A DNA stretch of 20,209 nt from JAZTZP01 sp045637525 (GTDB taxonomy: Bacteria > Bacillota > Clostridia > UBA1381). Both the position numbers and the translations under genes were made by a program. Location: contig JAZTZP010000093.1 in NCBI GenBank assembly GCA_045637525.1, positions 1 to 20,209 of the forward strand, read 5' to 3'. The notes under the pieces were generated by a model. That model made no database searches. It was not told where the DNA came from and was given only the letters and a program-made list of their open reading frames with translations. This document shows, piece by piece, positions 1 through 6,669 of the stretch (positions are counted from its first letter, which is position 1; each line of letters opens with the position of its first letter).

Positions 1-134
1 TAATTTTATTTTTGTTTTTTTTGTTTTTGTTTTTTGTTTTATGAGGTCAACCTCAATTACAAGTTCATTCTAACATAAAATTTCTAACTTTTGTGAAAAT
101 ACTGACAAACGACACATTTTTTACGACAAACAGC
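1..134. other. Non-coding left edge with T-rich tract
   Basis: No gene is supported here. Positions 1-40 are almost pure T with a few G and A on the plus strand. This tract is next to a small palindrome at 42-55 (TGAGGT, CA, ACCTCA). Two ACGACA copies lie at 109-114 and 123-128. On the minus strand there is a weak promoter-like stretch (TTGTCA, 16 nt, TAGAAA, roughly 81-108) that would read leftwards out of the window. This is probably the intergenic or leader region of a gene outside the window. Confidence 0.4.
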
Positions 135-175
135 AAAAAAAATATTTTACAAGGTGTTTTTCCCTGTAAAATATT
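135..175 (-). terminator. Rho-independent terminator of the pyr/AKR/Dabb gene string
   Basis: An inverted repeat AATATTTTACA (141-151) pairs with TGTAAAATATT (165-175). Inside it two further G-C pairs and one G-U pair close a loop of about 7 nt. On the minus strand the stem is followed by a run of eight T (plus-strand A run 135-142). It lies about 30 nt past the stop codon of the Dabb gene, which is where a terminator for the leftward operon would be expected. Confidence 0.85.
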
Positions 176-204
176 CTTAAAGCAGATATTATTGAGATTT
201 ACTT

Positions 205-507
205 TTAGTCTTCAAAATCAATACACGATCTTATCTCAGTAAATGGGCGAACGTATGTGTTTGCCGCATTTTGGTGTGACGGATGCTTTTGATATTCATC
301 GAGAGCTTCTTTGCTGTCGAATGTGGAGTTGAGCATAACGTCTACGTTTGATGAGTCCATATTTGAAATCTTTACTTCTATTGTGTTTATAGTATCTACC
401 GTATCCTTTAAGGCTTCAAGGTTTTCTTTCATATCAGCAAGAACTTTTTTCTTTTCCTCGCCCGAAATCGTATCCTTAAGCTTCCATAAAATAATGTGAT
501 GTACCAT
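205..507 (-). CDS. Dabb-family (stress-responsive alpha/beta barrel) protein
   Basis: A 100-residue protein that starts MVHHIILWKLKD, the typical first strand of the Dabb (stress-responsive A/B barrel) family, and has the right length for one such domain. Members are small dimeric ferredoxin-like folds. Some are stress induced and a few are enzymes, so the precise role cannot be read from the sequence. No signal peptide or membrane segment is seen, so it is probably cytoplasmic. The ATG at 507 follows AAAGGAC at 9 nt spacing. The gene lies 21 nt after the aldo/keto reductase on the same strand and just before a terminator, so it is probably the last cistron of that transcript. Confidence 0.85.
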   Translation of the reverse strand: MVHHIILWKLKDTISGEEKKKVLADMKENLEALKDTVDTINTIEVKISNMDSSNVDVMLNSTFDSKEALDEYQKHPSHQNAANTYVRPFTEIRSCIDFED

Positions 508-528
508 AAAAAATCAGTCCTTTCAATA

Positions 529-1470
529 TTATTCTCCATAAATAAATTTCATTTCTTCTTCGGTTAAATTAAGGTCTGCGGCCTTTAAGCTGTCAGATAG
601 CTGTATTTCATTTTTACAGCCGATTATAGGCATTGCCGAAACCTCTTTTACAGACATAAGATATGCAACTGCAACGGCGCCTACGCTTGTGTTATGTGCG
701 GCGGCTATTTCCTTAACACGTCCGCATACAGCAATATTTTTTTCTGTAAGATACCGTTCTTTTGCTTTTTCCGACAGGGCGTTTTCACCGTTTTCGGCAT
801 ATTTTGAGAAAAATCCCTTGCCCTGAGATGCAAAAGCAACTACGGGAATACCACTGTTTTTGTAGTATTCATACTCTGTATTATCCATTTCAACAAGAGT
901 AGGATCGTCTATATATGCGCTGTTGGTCTCGGCAAGACTCCATTTTATCTGACTTGCCGAAAAGCCTGAAAGTCCATGACTTGCCGCATAGGCGTTTGCT
1001 TTAGCTATTCTTTCACCTTTCCAGTTAGAACAACCGATAGCCCTTATCTTTCCTTCTTTTATAAAGTCGTTTAATATATCAATAACCTCCCCGACATCTG
1101 CTGTGGGATGGTCTCTGTGAAGCCAATATAAGTCTATATAGTCAACACCGAGTCTTTTAAGGCTTTCTTCAAGGTCTTTTTTCAGTTCAGGCTTTGTAAG
1201 GCGCGACGCATTCATATTATCAAGTGGCGGATGTGCACCTTTTGTAGCGATATAAATCTTATCCCTGCCATGAGTCTTCATCCATCTGCCAAGCATACGC
1301 TCGCTTTCACCGCCAACATACAGATGTGCTGTATCTATATGATTTCCGCCGGCGTCCGTAAACATATCGTAAAGCCGGTAACAGATTTTTTCATCTACTA
1401 TACTTCCGTAATAATCGGTGCCGAGAACTATTTTCGACACTTTTTCATTATTGATATAACCATAATTCAT
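529..1470 (-). CDS. Aldo/keto reductase
   Basis: A 313-residue cytoplasmic NAD(P)H-dependent carbonyl reductase of the aldo/keto reductase (TIM-barrel) superfamily. The catalytic tetrad is visible: Asp46 and Tyr51 in HIDTAHLY, Lys77 in IATKGA and His118 in YWLHRDH. The C-terminal part holds the PIIGCKN segment expected for the cofactor-binding end of the barrel. The start is the ATG at 1470, preceded by AAGGAAGTGAT, a near-perfect match to the anti-Shine-Dalgarno although slightly far away. It lies 37 nt downstream of pyrI on the same strand with no clear promoter between them, so it may be cotranscribed with the pyr genes. The physiological substrate cannot be inferred. Confidence 0.92.
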   Translation of the reverse strand: MNYGYINNEKVSKIVLGTDYYGSIVDEKICYRLYDMFTDAGGNHIDTAHLYVGGESERMLGRWMKTHGRDKIYIATKGAHPPLDNMNASRLTKPELKKDLEESLKRLGVDYIDLYWLHRDHPTADVGEVIDILNDFIKEGKIRAIGCSNWKGERIAKANAYAASHGLSGFSASQIKWSLAETNSAYIDDPTLVEMDNTEYEYYKNSGIPVVAFASQGKGFFSKYAENGENALSEKAKERYLTEKNIAVCGRVKEIAAAHNTSVGAVAVAYLMSVKEVSAMPIIGCKNEIQLSDSLKAADLNLTEEEMKFIYGE

Positions 1471-1507
1471 AGCTTATAATCACTTCCTTAATATATGTGA
1501 AGAGTGT

Positions 1508-1924
1508 TTATTCAGCAGCTGTGTCACAGTATATGCATCTGTAAACTCTTTTTTCTTTGTCAGTCAGCCTGAATATCTGCTCTGCCCCCTGCTCTGTTGA
1601 GGTTATGCATCTTGGATTTTTGCATGAGACAACATTTTTTAAAATATCCGGCAGAACAGGGTGAAGCTTTTTTTCACGCACGCCGTTTTTTATAATATTA
1701 ACAGTAGCTCCCGGATCGATATATGCAAGTATATCAAGATTTACATCAAAATCGCTGTCTATCTTTATTATATCCTTTTTCCCGAGCTTCTTACTCTGAA
1801 CATTTTTTATTATTGCAACGGAGCAGTCAAGCTCGCCTAAGTTTAAAAGATGATAAAGCTCCATACTTCTGCCGGCTTCTATGTGGTCTATTACAATTCC
1901 GTTTTTTATTGAATCTATATTCAT
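1508..1924 (-). CDS. pyrI: Aspartate carbamoyltransferase regulatory chain PyrI
   Basis: A 138-residue regulatory subunit that assembles with PyrB into the allosteric class B aspartate transcarbamoylase, binding nucleotide effectors. The C-terminal zinc domain has Cys101, Cys106, Cys130 and Cys133. The spacing (5, 24, 3) is the same as Cys109/114/138/141 of the E. coli protein. The N-terminal nucleotide-binding domain begins at MNIDSIKNGIVIDHI. The ATG at 1924 follows GGAGG at 9 nt, and this site lies inside the last codons of pyrB; pyrB stops at 1926, so the two are translationally coupled. Its presence implies feedback control of pyrimidine synthesis at the enzyme level. Confidence 0.97.
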   Translation of the reverse strand: MNIDSIKNGIVIDHIEAGRSMELYHLLNLGELDCSVAIIKNVQSKKLGKKDIIKIDSDFDVNLDILAYIDPGATVNIIKNGVREKKLHPVLPDILKNVVSCKNPRCITSTEQGAEQIFRLTDKEKRVYRCIYCDTAAE

Positions 1925-1925
1925 T

Positions 1926-2840
1926 CTATAAAACCTCCAAAAGCTTTAGTATTAACGCCATTCTGATATATTTTCCGTATTTCGCCTGTCTGAAGTAGCA
2001 GGCACGCGGATCGCTGTCTACGTGAGGGTCTATTTCGTTTACTCTCGGCAACGGATGCATAATACACAAATCCTGCTTTGCATTTTCAAGCTTATGCTTT
2101 GTAAGGATATAAATGTCTTTCAGACGGATATAGTCTGCCTCGTTGAAGAAGCGTTCTCTCTGAACTCTGGTCATGTACAAAACATCAAGCTCCGGCATAG
2201 CCTCTTCTAAATCGGTTACTTCTTTATATGATATATTATTCTTTTCTATAATATCATGGCGTACATAGTCGGGAATCTTCAGCTCCTCCGGAGATATAAG
2301 CACAAGGTTTATATTTTTGTATCTTGAAAGCGCCTGTATAAGTGAATGCACAGTTCTTCCGAACTTCAAATCACCGCAAAAGCCTACTGTAAGATTATCA
2401 AATCTGCCCTTTTCAAGGCTTATCGTAAGAAGATCCGTAAGTGTTTGTGTCGGATGGTTATGCCCGCCGTCGCCTGCATTTATAATAGGCACATCTGACG
2501 CCATTGAAGCAATCATCGGTGCACCTTCTTTGGGATGGCGCATTGCTATTATGTCTGCATAGTAGCTGACTACACGAACAGTATCGCTTACGCTTTCGCC
2601 CTTTGATGCGGAGCTTGAATTAGCTTCTGAAAATCCGAGGATGCTTCCGCCAAGCTCAAGCATTGCCGCCTCGAAGCTTAGCCTTGTTCTTGTAGACGGC
2701 TCAAAAAACAGCGTTGCAAGCTTTTTATATTTACACATCTCCCTGTATTTTTCAGGGTTTGCGATTATGTCCTTTGCAACTGAAACCAACTCGTTAATCT
2801 CATCTACAGAAAGATCTAAAATACTAATAAGATTTTTCAT
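1926..2840 (-). CDS. pyrB: Aspartate carbamoyltransferase catalytic chain PyrB
   Basis: A 304-residue catalytic subunit that condenses carbamoyl phosphate and L-aspartate to N-carbamoyl-aspartate, the committed step of pyrimidine synthesis. Visible motifs are FFEPSTRTR (STRTR at about 49-53, carbamoyl phosphate binding), the mobile loop SSSASKGES (Lys80), HPTQ (129-132) and HPLPR near the C-terminus. The ATG at 2840 is preferred because GGAG sits 6 nt before it. An in-frame ATG at 2852 would give four more residues but has no usable ribosome binding site. It is the second gene of pyrE-pyrB-pyrI and is preceded by a terminator-like hairpin in the 69-nt gap after pyrE. Confidence 0.97.
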   Translation of the reverse strand: MKNLISILDLSVDEINELVSVAKDIIANPEKYREMCKYKKLATLFFEPSTRTRLSFEAAMLELGGSILGFSEANSSSASKGESVSDTVRVVSYYADIIAMRHPKEGAPMIASMASDVPIINAGDGGHNHPTQTLTDLLTISLEKGRFDNLTVGFCGDLKFGRTVHSLIQALSRYKNINLVLISPEELKIPDYVRHDIIEKNNISYKEVTDLEEAMPELDVLYMTRVQRERFFNEADYIRLKDIYILTKHKLENAKQDLCIMHPLPRVNEIDPHVDSDPRACYFRQAKYGKYIRMALILKLLEVL

Positions 2841-2861
2841 ATTAATCTCCATTCCGCCTTC

Positions 2862-2895
2862 AAAAATAAGCGGCAGACTGAAATCCCCCGCTTAT
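2862..2895 (-). terminator. Terminator-like hairpin between pyrE and pyrB
   Basis: On the minus strand ATAAGCGG (2895-2888) pairs with CCGCTTAT (2873-2866) across a 14-nt loop, and the stem runs straight into five T (A run 2862-2866). This is the shape of an intrinsic terminator, but it lies inside the pyrE-pyrB gap. It could be a partial terminator, a transcript-stability hairpin or an attenuator. No obvious competing antiterminator pairing was found by eye. Confidence 0.6.
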
Positions 2896-2909
2896 ATTTT
2901 CAAGCAATT

Positions 2910-3548
2910 TTATTTTATCCAGCTCTCATCAGCCGGGTTATCTCTGAACTTAAGGAGCTTTGCAACATCCTCCGGCTTTATATAACCCATTTCAGCGCCT
3001 GCCTCTGCAATAGCGTCAAAATCAGTAAGACTGATATTTTTAACATTTGCAGCTGAAAGTCTTTCAAGACCTTTTTTCATTCCGTATGTGCAGATGCTTG
3101 CAATGCCGAGAACTTCAGCACCCGCTTCACGAAGTGCCTCAACAACATCTATAACGCTTCCGCCGGTTGAAATGAGGTCTTCTATAACAACAACCTTCTG
3201 TCCCTTTTCGAGCTTGCCTTCTATGCGGTTTGTGCGGCCGTGGTCTTTAGCGCTTCCGCGTACATAGCCCATAGGCATACCTAATATATGTGCAGTTATT
3301 GCCGCATGAGCGATACCTGCGGTACTTGTTCCCATTAAAACATCACAGTCGGGGTACTCTTTTTTTACAACCTCTGCAAGGGCTTCCTCAACGTGTGTAC
3401 GTACTTCGGGAGCTGTAAGAGTAAGTCTGTTATCGCAGTATACGGGGCTTTTTATTCCGCTTGCCCATGTAAACGGGTCTTCGGGGCGTAAAAAAACAGC
3501 TCCGATTGATAATAAGTCTTTGGCAATAAGCTTTTTTGTATTTTCCAT
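2910..3548 (-). CDS. pyrE: Orotate phosphoribosyltransferase
   Basis: A 212-residue enzyme that joins orotate and PRPP to give orotidine 5'-monophosphate. The PRPP-binding motif of type I phosphoribosyltransferases is clear at VVVIEDLISTGGS. The flexible catalytic loop is recognisable in the KDHGRTNRIEG segment, and the N-terminus carries the orotate-site region around GIKSPVYCDNR. The ATG at 3548 follows AAAGGAA at 9-10 nt. It is the first gene behind the promoter at 3585-3613, heading pyrE-pyrB-pyrI. The remaining pyr genes (carAB, pyrC, pyrD, pyrF) are not in the window. Confidence 0.97.
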   Translation of the reverse strand: MENTKKLIAKDLLSIGAVFLRPEDPFTWASGIKSPVYCDNRLTLTAPEVRTHVEEALAEVVKKEYPDCDVLMGTSTAGIAHAAITAHILGMPMGYVRGSAKDHGRTNRIEGKLEKGQKVVVIEDLISTGGSVIDVVEALREAGAEVLGIASICTYGMKKGLERLSAANVKNISLTDFDAIAEAGAEMGYIKPEDVAKLLKFRDNPADESWIK

Positions 3549-3584
3549 GGTTATAAATTCCTTTCGTATCGTTTATTTACATAT

Positions 3585-3613
3585 ATTATACATCAAAAAG
3601 CAACAAAAATCAA
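3585..3613 (-). promoter_or_regulatory. Sigma-A-type promoter of pyrE
   Basis: On the minus strand TTGATT (3613-3608), a 17-nt spacer and a perfect TATAAT (3590-3585) lie upstream of pyrE. Transcription should start near 3578, leaving a leader of only about 30 nt. That is too short for a PyrR-type attenuator, so control by that route is unlikely here. Confidence 0.75.
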
Positions 3614-3757
3614 TAGGTTTGGAAAAATATTTAAAAAACTTACAAAATACAAGTTGTTGGGGAATAATTATTCGGTAACTGTTAAATCCTTATAATATTT
3701 TTATATTTTGGACATATTAGTTTTTTTATTTTGCATATATCTTTTTTGGGATTTTTA
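3614..3757. other. Intergenic stretch between divergent pyrE and ecf transcripts
   Basis: AT-rich DNA without a supported gene. It holds a perfect 12-bp palindrome GAATAATTATTC at 3662-3673 that could be a protein-binding site for either divergent transcript, and T-rich stretches at 3721-3748. No known operator is recognised. Confidence 0.35.
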
Positions 3758-3779
3758 TGGTAAAATAATATTATATAAT
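3758..3779 (+). promoter_or_regulatory. Probable promoter of the ecfA1A2T operon
   Basis: Two overlapping -10-like boxes are present: an extended -10 TGG TAAAAT (3758-3766) and TATAAT (3774-3779). Neither has a good -35 at the right distance, so the exact promoter is uncertain. The position fits the rightward operon that begins at 3888. Confidence 0.4.
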
Positions 3780-3783
3780 AGAT

Positions 3784-3876
3784 ATGGTGTATACAGTTTC
3801 AGACCATGACAGACAGGAACTTGAAAGAATAATGAAATGTGCAACGGAAACTAAAATCCGTTGGCTTATGGAATAG
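3784..3876 (+). CDS. Possible 30-residue small ORF upstream of ecfA1
   Basis: An ATG-to-TAG frame of 30 codons begins MVYTVSDHDRQELERI and ends KIRWLME. Its stop codon (3874-3876) overlaps the AGAGGT ribosome binding site of ecfA1, an arrangement that suits translational coupling or a leader peptide. The composition is protein-like (charged, helix-prone) but I do not recognise it. There is no Shine-Dalgarno before the ATG; if transcription starts from the 3761-3766 box, the leader would be only about 10 nt. It may be a real small protein, a regulatory uORF, a gene remnant or chance. Confidence 0.35.
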   Translation: MVYTVSDHDRQELERIMKCATETKIRWLME

Positions 3877-3887
3877 AGGTAATTTTC

Positions 3888-4751
3888 GTGATAAAAACAA
3901 AAAACTTGAAATGTGTTTTTACAGATGAAGACTATGAAACGAATGCTGTCACAACGGAAACAGTTCTTGAGGATATAACTCTTCATATTAAAAGAGGCAG
4001 CTTTGTTTCAATTCTCGGTCACAATGGTTCGGGAAAATCTACGCTCGCCAAGCACTTTAATGCTATATACACGCCAACATCGGGTGATGTGTTTGTAAAT
4101 GGTATCAATACGCGTGAGGAGGAGCGTGTGTTTGACATACGTTCATGTGCCGGAATGGTGTTTCAGAACCCTGATAATCAGATGGTTGCGGCAATAGTTG
4201 AAGATGACGTTGCATTTGCTCCCGAAAACATGGGTGTTGAGCCGGCAGAGATACGCAGACGGGTAGACGAGAGTCTTGCGACTGTGGGAATGACAAAATA
4301 TGCAAAAGCATCGCCGTCGAAGCTTTCGGGCGGACAGAAACAGCGTGTTGCGATAGCATCGGTGCTTGCTATGGAGCCTGACTGTATAATTTTAGACGAA
4401 TCCACTGCAATGCTCGATCCGAAAGGTCGGCGTGAGGTTATGAAAACCATAAAAAAACTGAATCGTGAAAAGGGCATGACGGTTATTCTTATAACTCATT
4501 ACATGGACGAAGCGGCAGAATCGGACAGGACTATTGTTATAAACAACGGAAAAATTGTGCTTGATGACGTGCCGTCTGAGGTGTTTCGCCGTGTTGACGA
4601 GCTGAAGCTGATAGGTCTTGACGTGCCGCAGGTTACAGAGCTTGCACAGCTTTTAAAAAGTGAGGGCATACAAATAAGAGATAACATTCTTACGGTAGAT
4701 GAATGTTTTGATGAACTTGTTAAAATTCTGGAGGATAAGTCCGATGATTAA
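3888..4751 (+). CDS. ecfA1: Energy-coupling factor transporter ATPase EcfA1
   Basis: A 287-residue ABC ATPase of the ECF module that powers uptake of vitamins or metal ions by interchangeable substrate-binding S components. Motifs in order: Walker A GHNGSGKST (44-52), Q-loop VFQNPDNQ, signature LSGGQKQRVAIA, Walker B IILDES followed by the D-loop TAMLDPKGR, and the H-loop THYMDE. The GTG at 3888 is chosen as start because AGAGGT lies 7 nt before it; an upstream TTG at 3861 has no such site. The gene overlaps ecfA2 by 8 nt. With EcfA2 and EcfT it forms the shared (group II) module, and no S component is encoded in the window. Confidence 0.95.
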   Translation: MIKTKNLKCVFTDEDYETNAVTTETVLEDITLHIKRGSFVSILGHNGSGKSTLAKHFNAIYTPTSGDVFVNGINTREEERVFDIRSCAGMVFQNPDNQMVAAIVEDDVAFAPENMGVEPAEIRRRVDESLATVGMTKYAKASPSKLSGGQKQRVAIASVLAMEPDCIILDESTAMLDPKGRREVMKTIKKLNREKGMTVILITHYMDEAAESDRTIVINNGKIVLDDVPSEVFRRVDELKLIGLDVPQVTELAQLLKSEGIQIRDNILTVDECFDELVKILEDKSDD

Positions 4752-5610
4752 GGCAGAGCATATAAACTATATATATCAGCAGGGAATGCCTTTTGAAAGA
4801 CAGGCACTTTTCGATATAAACCTCGAAATTCCGACAGGCTCACTTGTAGCGTTAATCGGGCATACGGGTTCAGGAAAATCAACGCTCATACAGCATTTTA
4901 ACGCACTTATAAAACCTACATCCGGAAAAATCGTGATAGACGGAGTTGATATCACCGATCCGAAAACCGATTTAAAAACCATAAGAAAAACGGTAGGTCT
5001 TGTATTCCAATATCCTGAATATCAGCTTTTTGAAGAAACTGTTTATGCTGATATTGCTTTCGGACCGAAAAATATGGGACTTGACGATGCGGAGATTGAT
5101 AAGCGCATAAAAGAAGCGTGTGAGGTTGTCGGGCTTAAAGAAAAATACTTGAAAAAGTCGCCGTTTGAACTGTCGGGCGGCCTTAAAAGGCGTGTTGCAA
5201 TAGCCGGCGTAATAGCTATGAAGCCGAAAGTTTTAATTTTGGACGAGCCGGCAGCAGGTCTTGATCCGAAAGGTCGGGACTCAATTCTTTCCATGCTTCG
5301 CCGACTTCACGAAACGGAAAAAGATATGACAATAATTTTTGTATCGCATTCTATGGAAGATGTTGCAAGGATAGCAGAGAGCGTTATTGTTATGAATGAG
5401 GGCCGGATATTTGTTCAAGGTTCAGTTGGTGAGGTTTTCTCTATGGGTAACGAGCTTGAAGAAATAGGCTTAAGCGTACCGCAGATAACCAGGCTTACCG
5501 AAAAACTTATAAAAGCCGGATATAATCTTCCTCCTGATATTTACACTGTTAAATACGGAGCAAAGGAGCTTGTTGCTTTGATTAAGGAGGTGCAGGGACG
5601 AAATGTTTAA
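4744..5610 (+). CDS. ecfA2: Energy-coupling factor transporter ATPase EcfA2
   Basis: A 288-residue second ATPase of the ECF heterodimer. It has Walker A GHTGSGKST (39-47), the QYPEYQLFEETV Q-loop region typical of EcfA2, Walker B VLILDEP, D-loop AAGLDPKGR and H-loop SHSMED. The signature reads LSGGLKRRVAIA, with Leu after the glycine pair where Gln is usual in ABC ATPases. The ATG at 4744 lies 9 nt after GGAGG and overlaps the end of ecfA1 by 8 nt; a longer frame from 4699 would run inside ecfA1 and is not favoured. The gene overlaps ecfT by 8 nt, so all three are translationally coupled. Confidence 0.95.
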   Translation: MIKAEHINYIYQQGMPFERQALFDINLEIPTGSLVALIGHTGSGKSTLIQHFNALIKPTSGKIVIDGVDITDPKTDLKTIRKTVGLVFQYPEYQLFEETVYADIAFGPKNMGLDDAEIDKRIKEACEVVGLKEKYLKKSPFELSGGLKRRVAIAGVIAMKPKVLILDEPAAGLDPKGRDSILSMLRRLHETEKDMTIIFVSHSMEDVARIAESVIVMNEGRIFVQGSVGEVFSMGNELEEIGLSVPQITRLTEKLIKAGYNLPPDIYTVKYGAKELVALIKEVQGRNV

Positions 5611-6418
5611 GGATATAATAATCGGGCAATTCATCCCCGGAAATTCATTTCTGCATCGGATGGATCCGAGAGTTAAGATTGTTTTATCTGTTTTGTTTGT
5701 TGTTTTACTGTTTATGGTTTCGGGGTTTTTCCCGTATGCGCTAATGACAGTTTTTGTGGTATTTTTGGTGCTGTTTTCAGGTGTTCCGATAAAAATGTTT
5801 TTAAAGGGTCTGAAGCCCATGGCATTTATTCTTGCGTTTACCGTTATTCTTAATCTTTTCATGACTGACGGTACACCGATTTTTGAGATGCCGGTTTTCG
5901 GTTGGTTTACGCTTACGGTAACAATCGAGGGTGTTTATGCGGCAATAAGCTTGTTTATACGGCTCTTGTACCTTATAACGGGTACATCGCTTTTAACGCT
6001 TACAACATCGCCGCTGTCTCTTACCGATGGTATAGAAAGTCTTCTCCGGCCTCTTGAAAAAATTAAAGTGCCGGCTCATGAGATAGCAATGATGATGACA
6101 ATAGCAATGCGATTTATTCCGACACTTGCCGAAGAAACGGATAAAATAATGAAAGCACAAATGGCAAGAGGCGCTGATTTCGAATCAGGAAACTTAATAA
6201 AAAGAGCAAAAGCACTTGTACCGCTGTTAGTTCCGCTTTTTGTAAGTGCGTTCAGGCGTGCAGACGAGCTTGCAACTGCTATGGAGTCGCGTTGTTACAG
6301 AGGCGGCAAAGGACGTACAAAAATGAAGCAGATGAAAATAACGTCTTTGGATATGATTTCAATAGTTTTGTTTTTTGTGATTGCAGCTTCGGTAATTACT
6401 GTTAATTATTTAGTATAG
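5603..6418 (+). CDS. ecfT: ECF transporter transmembrane scaffold EcfT
   Basis: A 271-residue integral membrane protein that couples the two ATPases to S components. The N-terminus carries the family hallmark GQFIPGNSFLHRMDPRVKI before the first hydrophobic helices. The two coupling-helix motifs are seen at QMARGAD and AMESRCYRGGKGRT (the second with Ser-Arg-Cys rather than Ala-Arg-Gly). Hydrophobic segments lie in the first half (about residues 27-60, 70-90 and 110-135) and at the very C-terminus. AAGGAGG at 5584-5590 precedes the ATG. It is the last gene of the operon and is followed by a terminator. Confidence 0.95.
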   Translation: MFKDIIIGQFIPGNSFLHRMDPRVKIVLSVLFVVLLFMVSGFFPYALMTVFVVFLVLFSGVPIKMFLKGLKPMAFILAFTVILNLFMTDGTPIFEMPVFGWFTLTVTIEGVYAAISLFIRLLYLITGTSLLTLTTSPLSLTDGIESLLRPLEKIKVPAHEIAMMMTIAMRFIPTLAEETDKIMKAQMARGADFESGNLIKRAKALVPLLVPLFVSAFRRADELATAMESRCYRGGKGRTKMKQMKITSLDMISIVLFFVIAASVITVNYLV

Positions 6419-6455
6419 TGCCGGGACTTGATGTGAAAGGTAAATTAATAATTCT

Positions 6456-6494
6456 TACAGTCTTTTCTTTGCGAATGAAAGACTGTATTTTTTT
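6456..6494 (+). terminator. Rho-independent terminator of ecfA1A2T
   Basis: TACAGTCTTT (6456-6465) pairs with AAAGACTGTA (6478-6487), closing a 12-nt loop. It is followed by seven T and lies 38 nt after the ecfT stop codon. Confidence 0.88.
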
Positions 6495-6586
6495 AAGAAA
6501 TTATAGAAATTTGGGTAAAATATAAATAAAATTAAAGATTTCCGAATATTTCTTTAAAAAATTAAATAAATTATTATAAAAATATA

Positions 6587-6615
6587 TTGAAATTTTAAGA
6601 GAATGGTGTTATAAT
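6587..6615 (+). promoter_or_regulatory. Strong sigma-A promoter of the membrane AraC regulator
   Basis: TTGAAA (6587-6592), a 17-nt spacer, a TG extension (6607-6608) and a perfect TATAAT (6610-6615). The expected transcription start is near 6622. That leaves a usable leader before the TTG at 6670 but only about 15 nt before the ATG at 6637. Confidence 0.8.
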
Positions 6616-6669
6616 AATATAAATTAGTGTTCAGCTATGAAAAACATTAATTTAAAGGCAGGTGATATT

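Noticed and set aside
1..55. Terminator for a rightward gene
   Set aside because: The T run precedes the palindrome on the plus strand, and on the minus strand the palindrome is followed by A, so neither order is terminator-like.
3549..3580. PyrR-dependent attenuator before pyrE
   Set aside because: The leader from the predicted promoter is only about 30 nt, with no room for the anti-antiterminator, antiterminator and terminator set.
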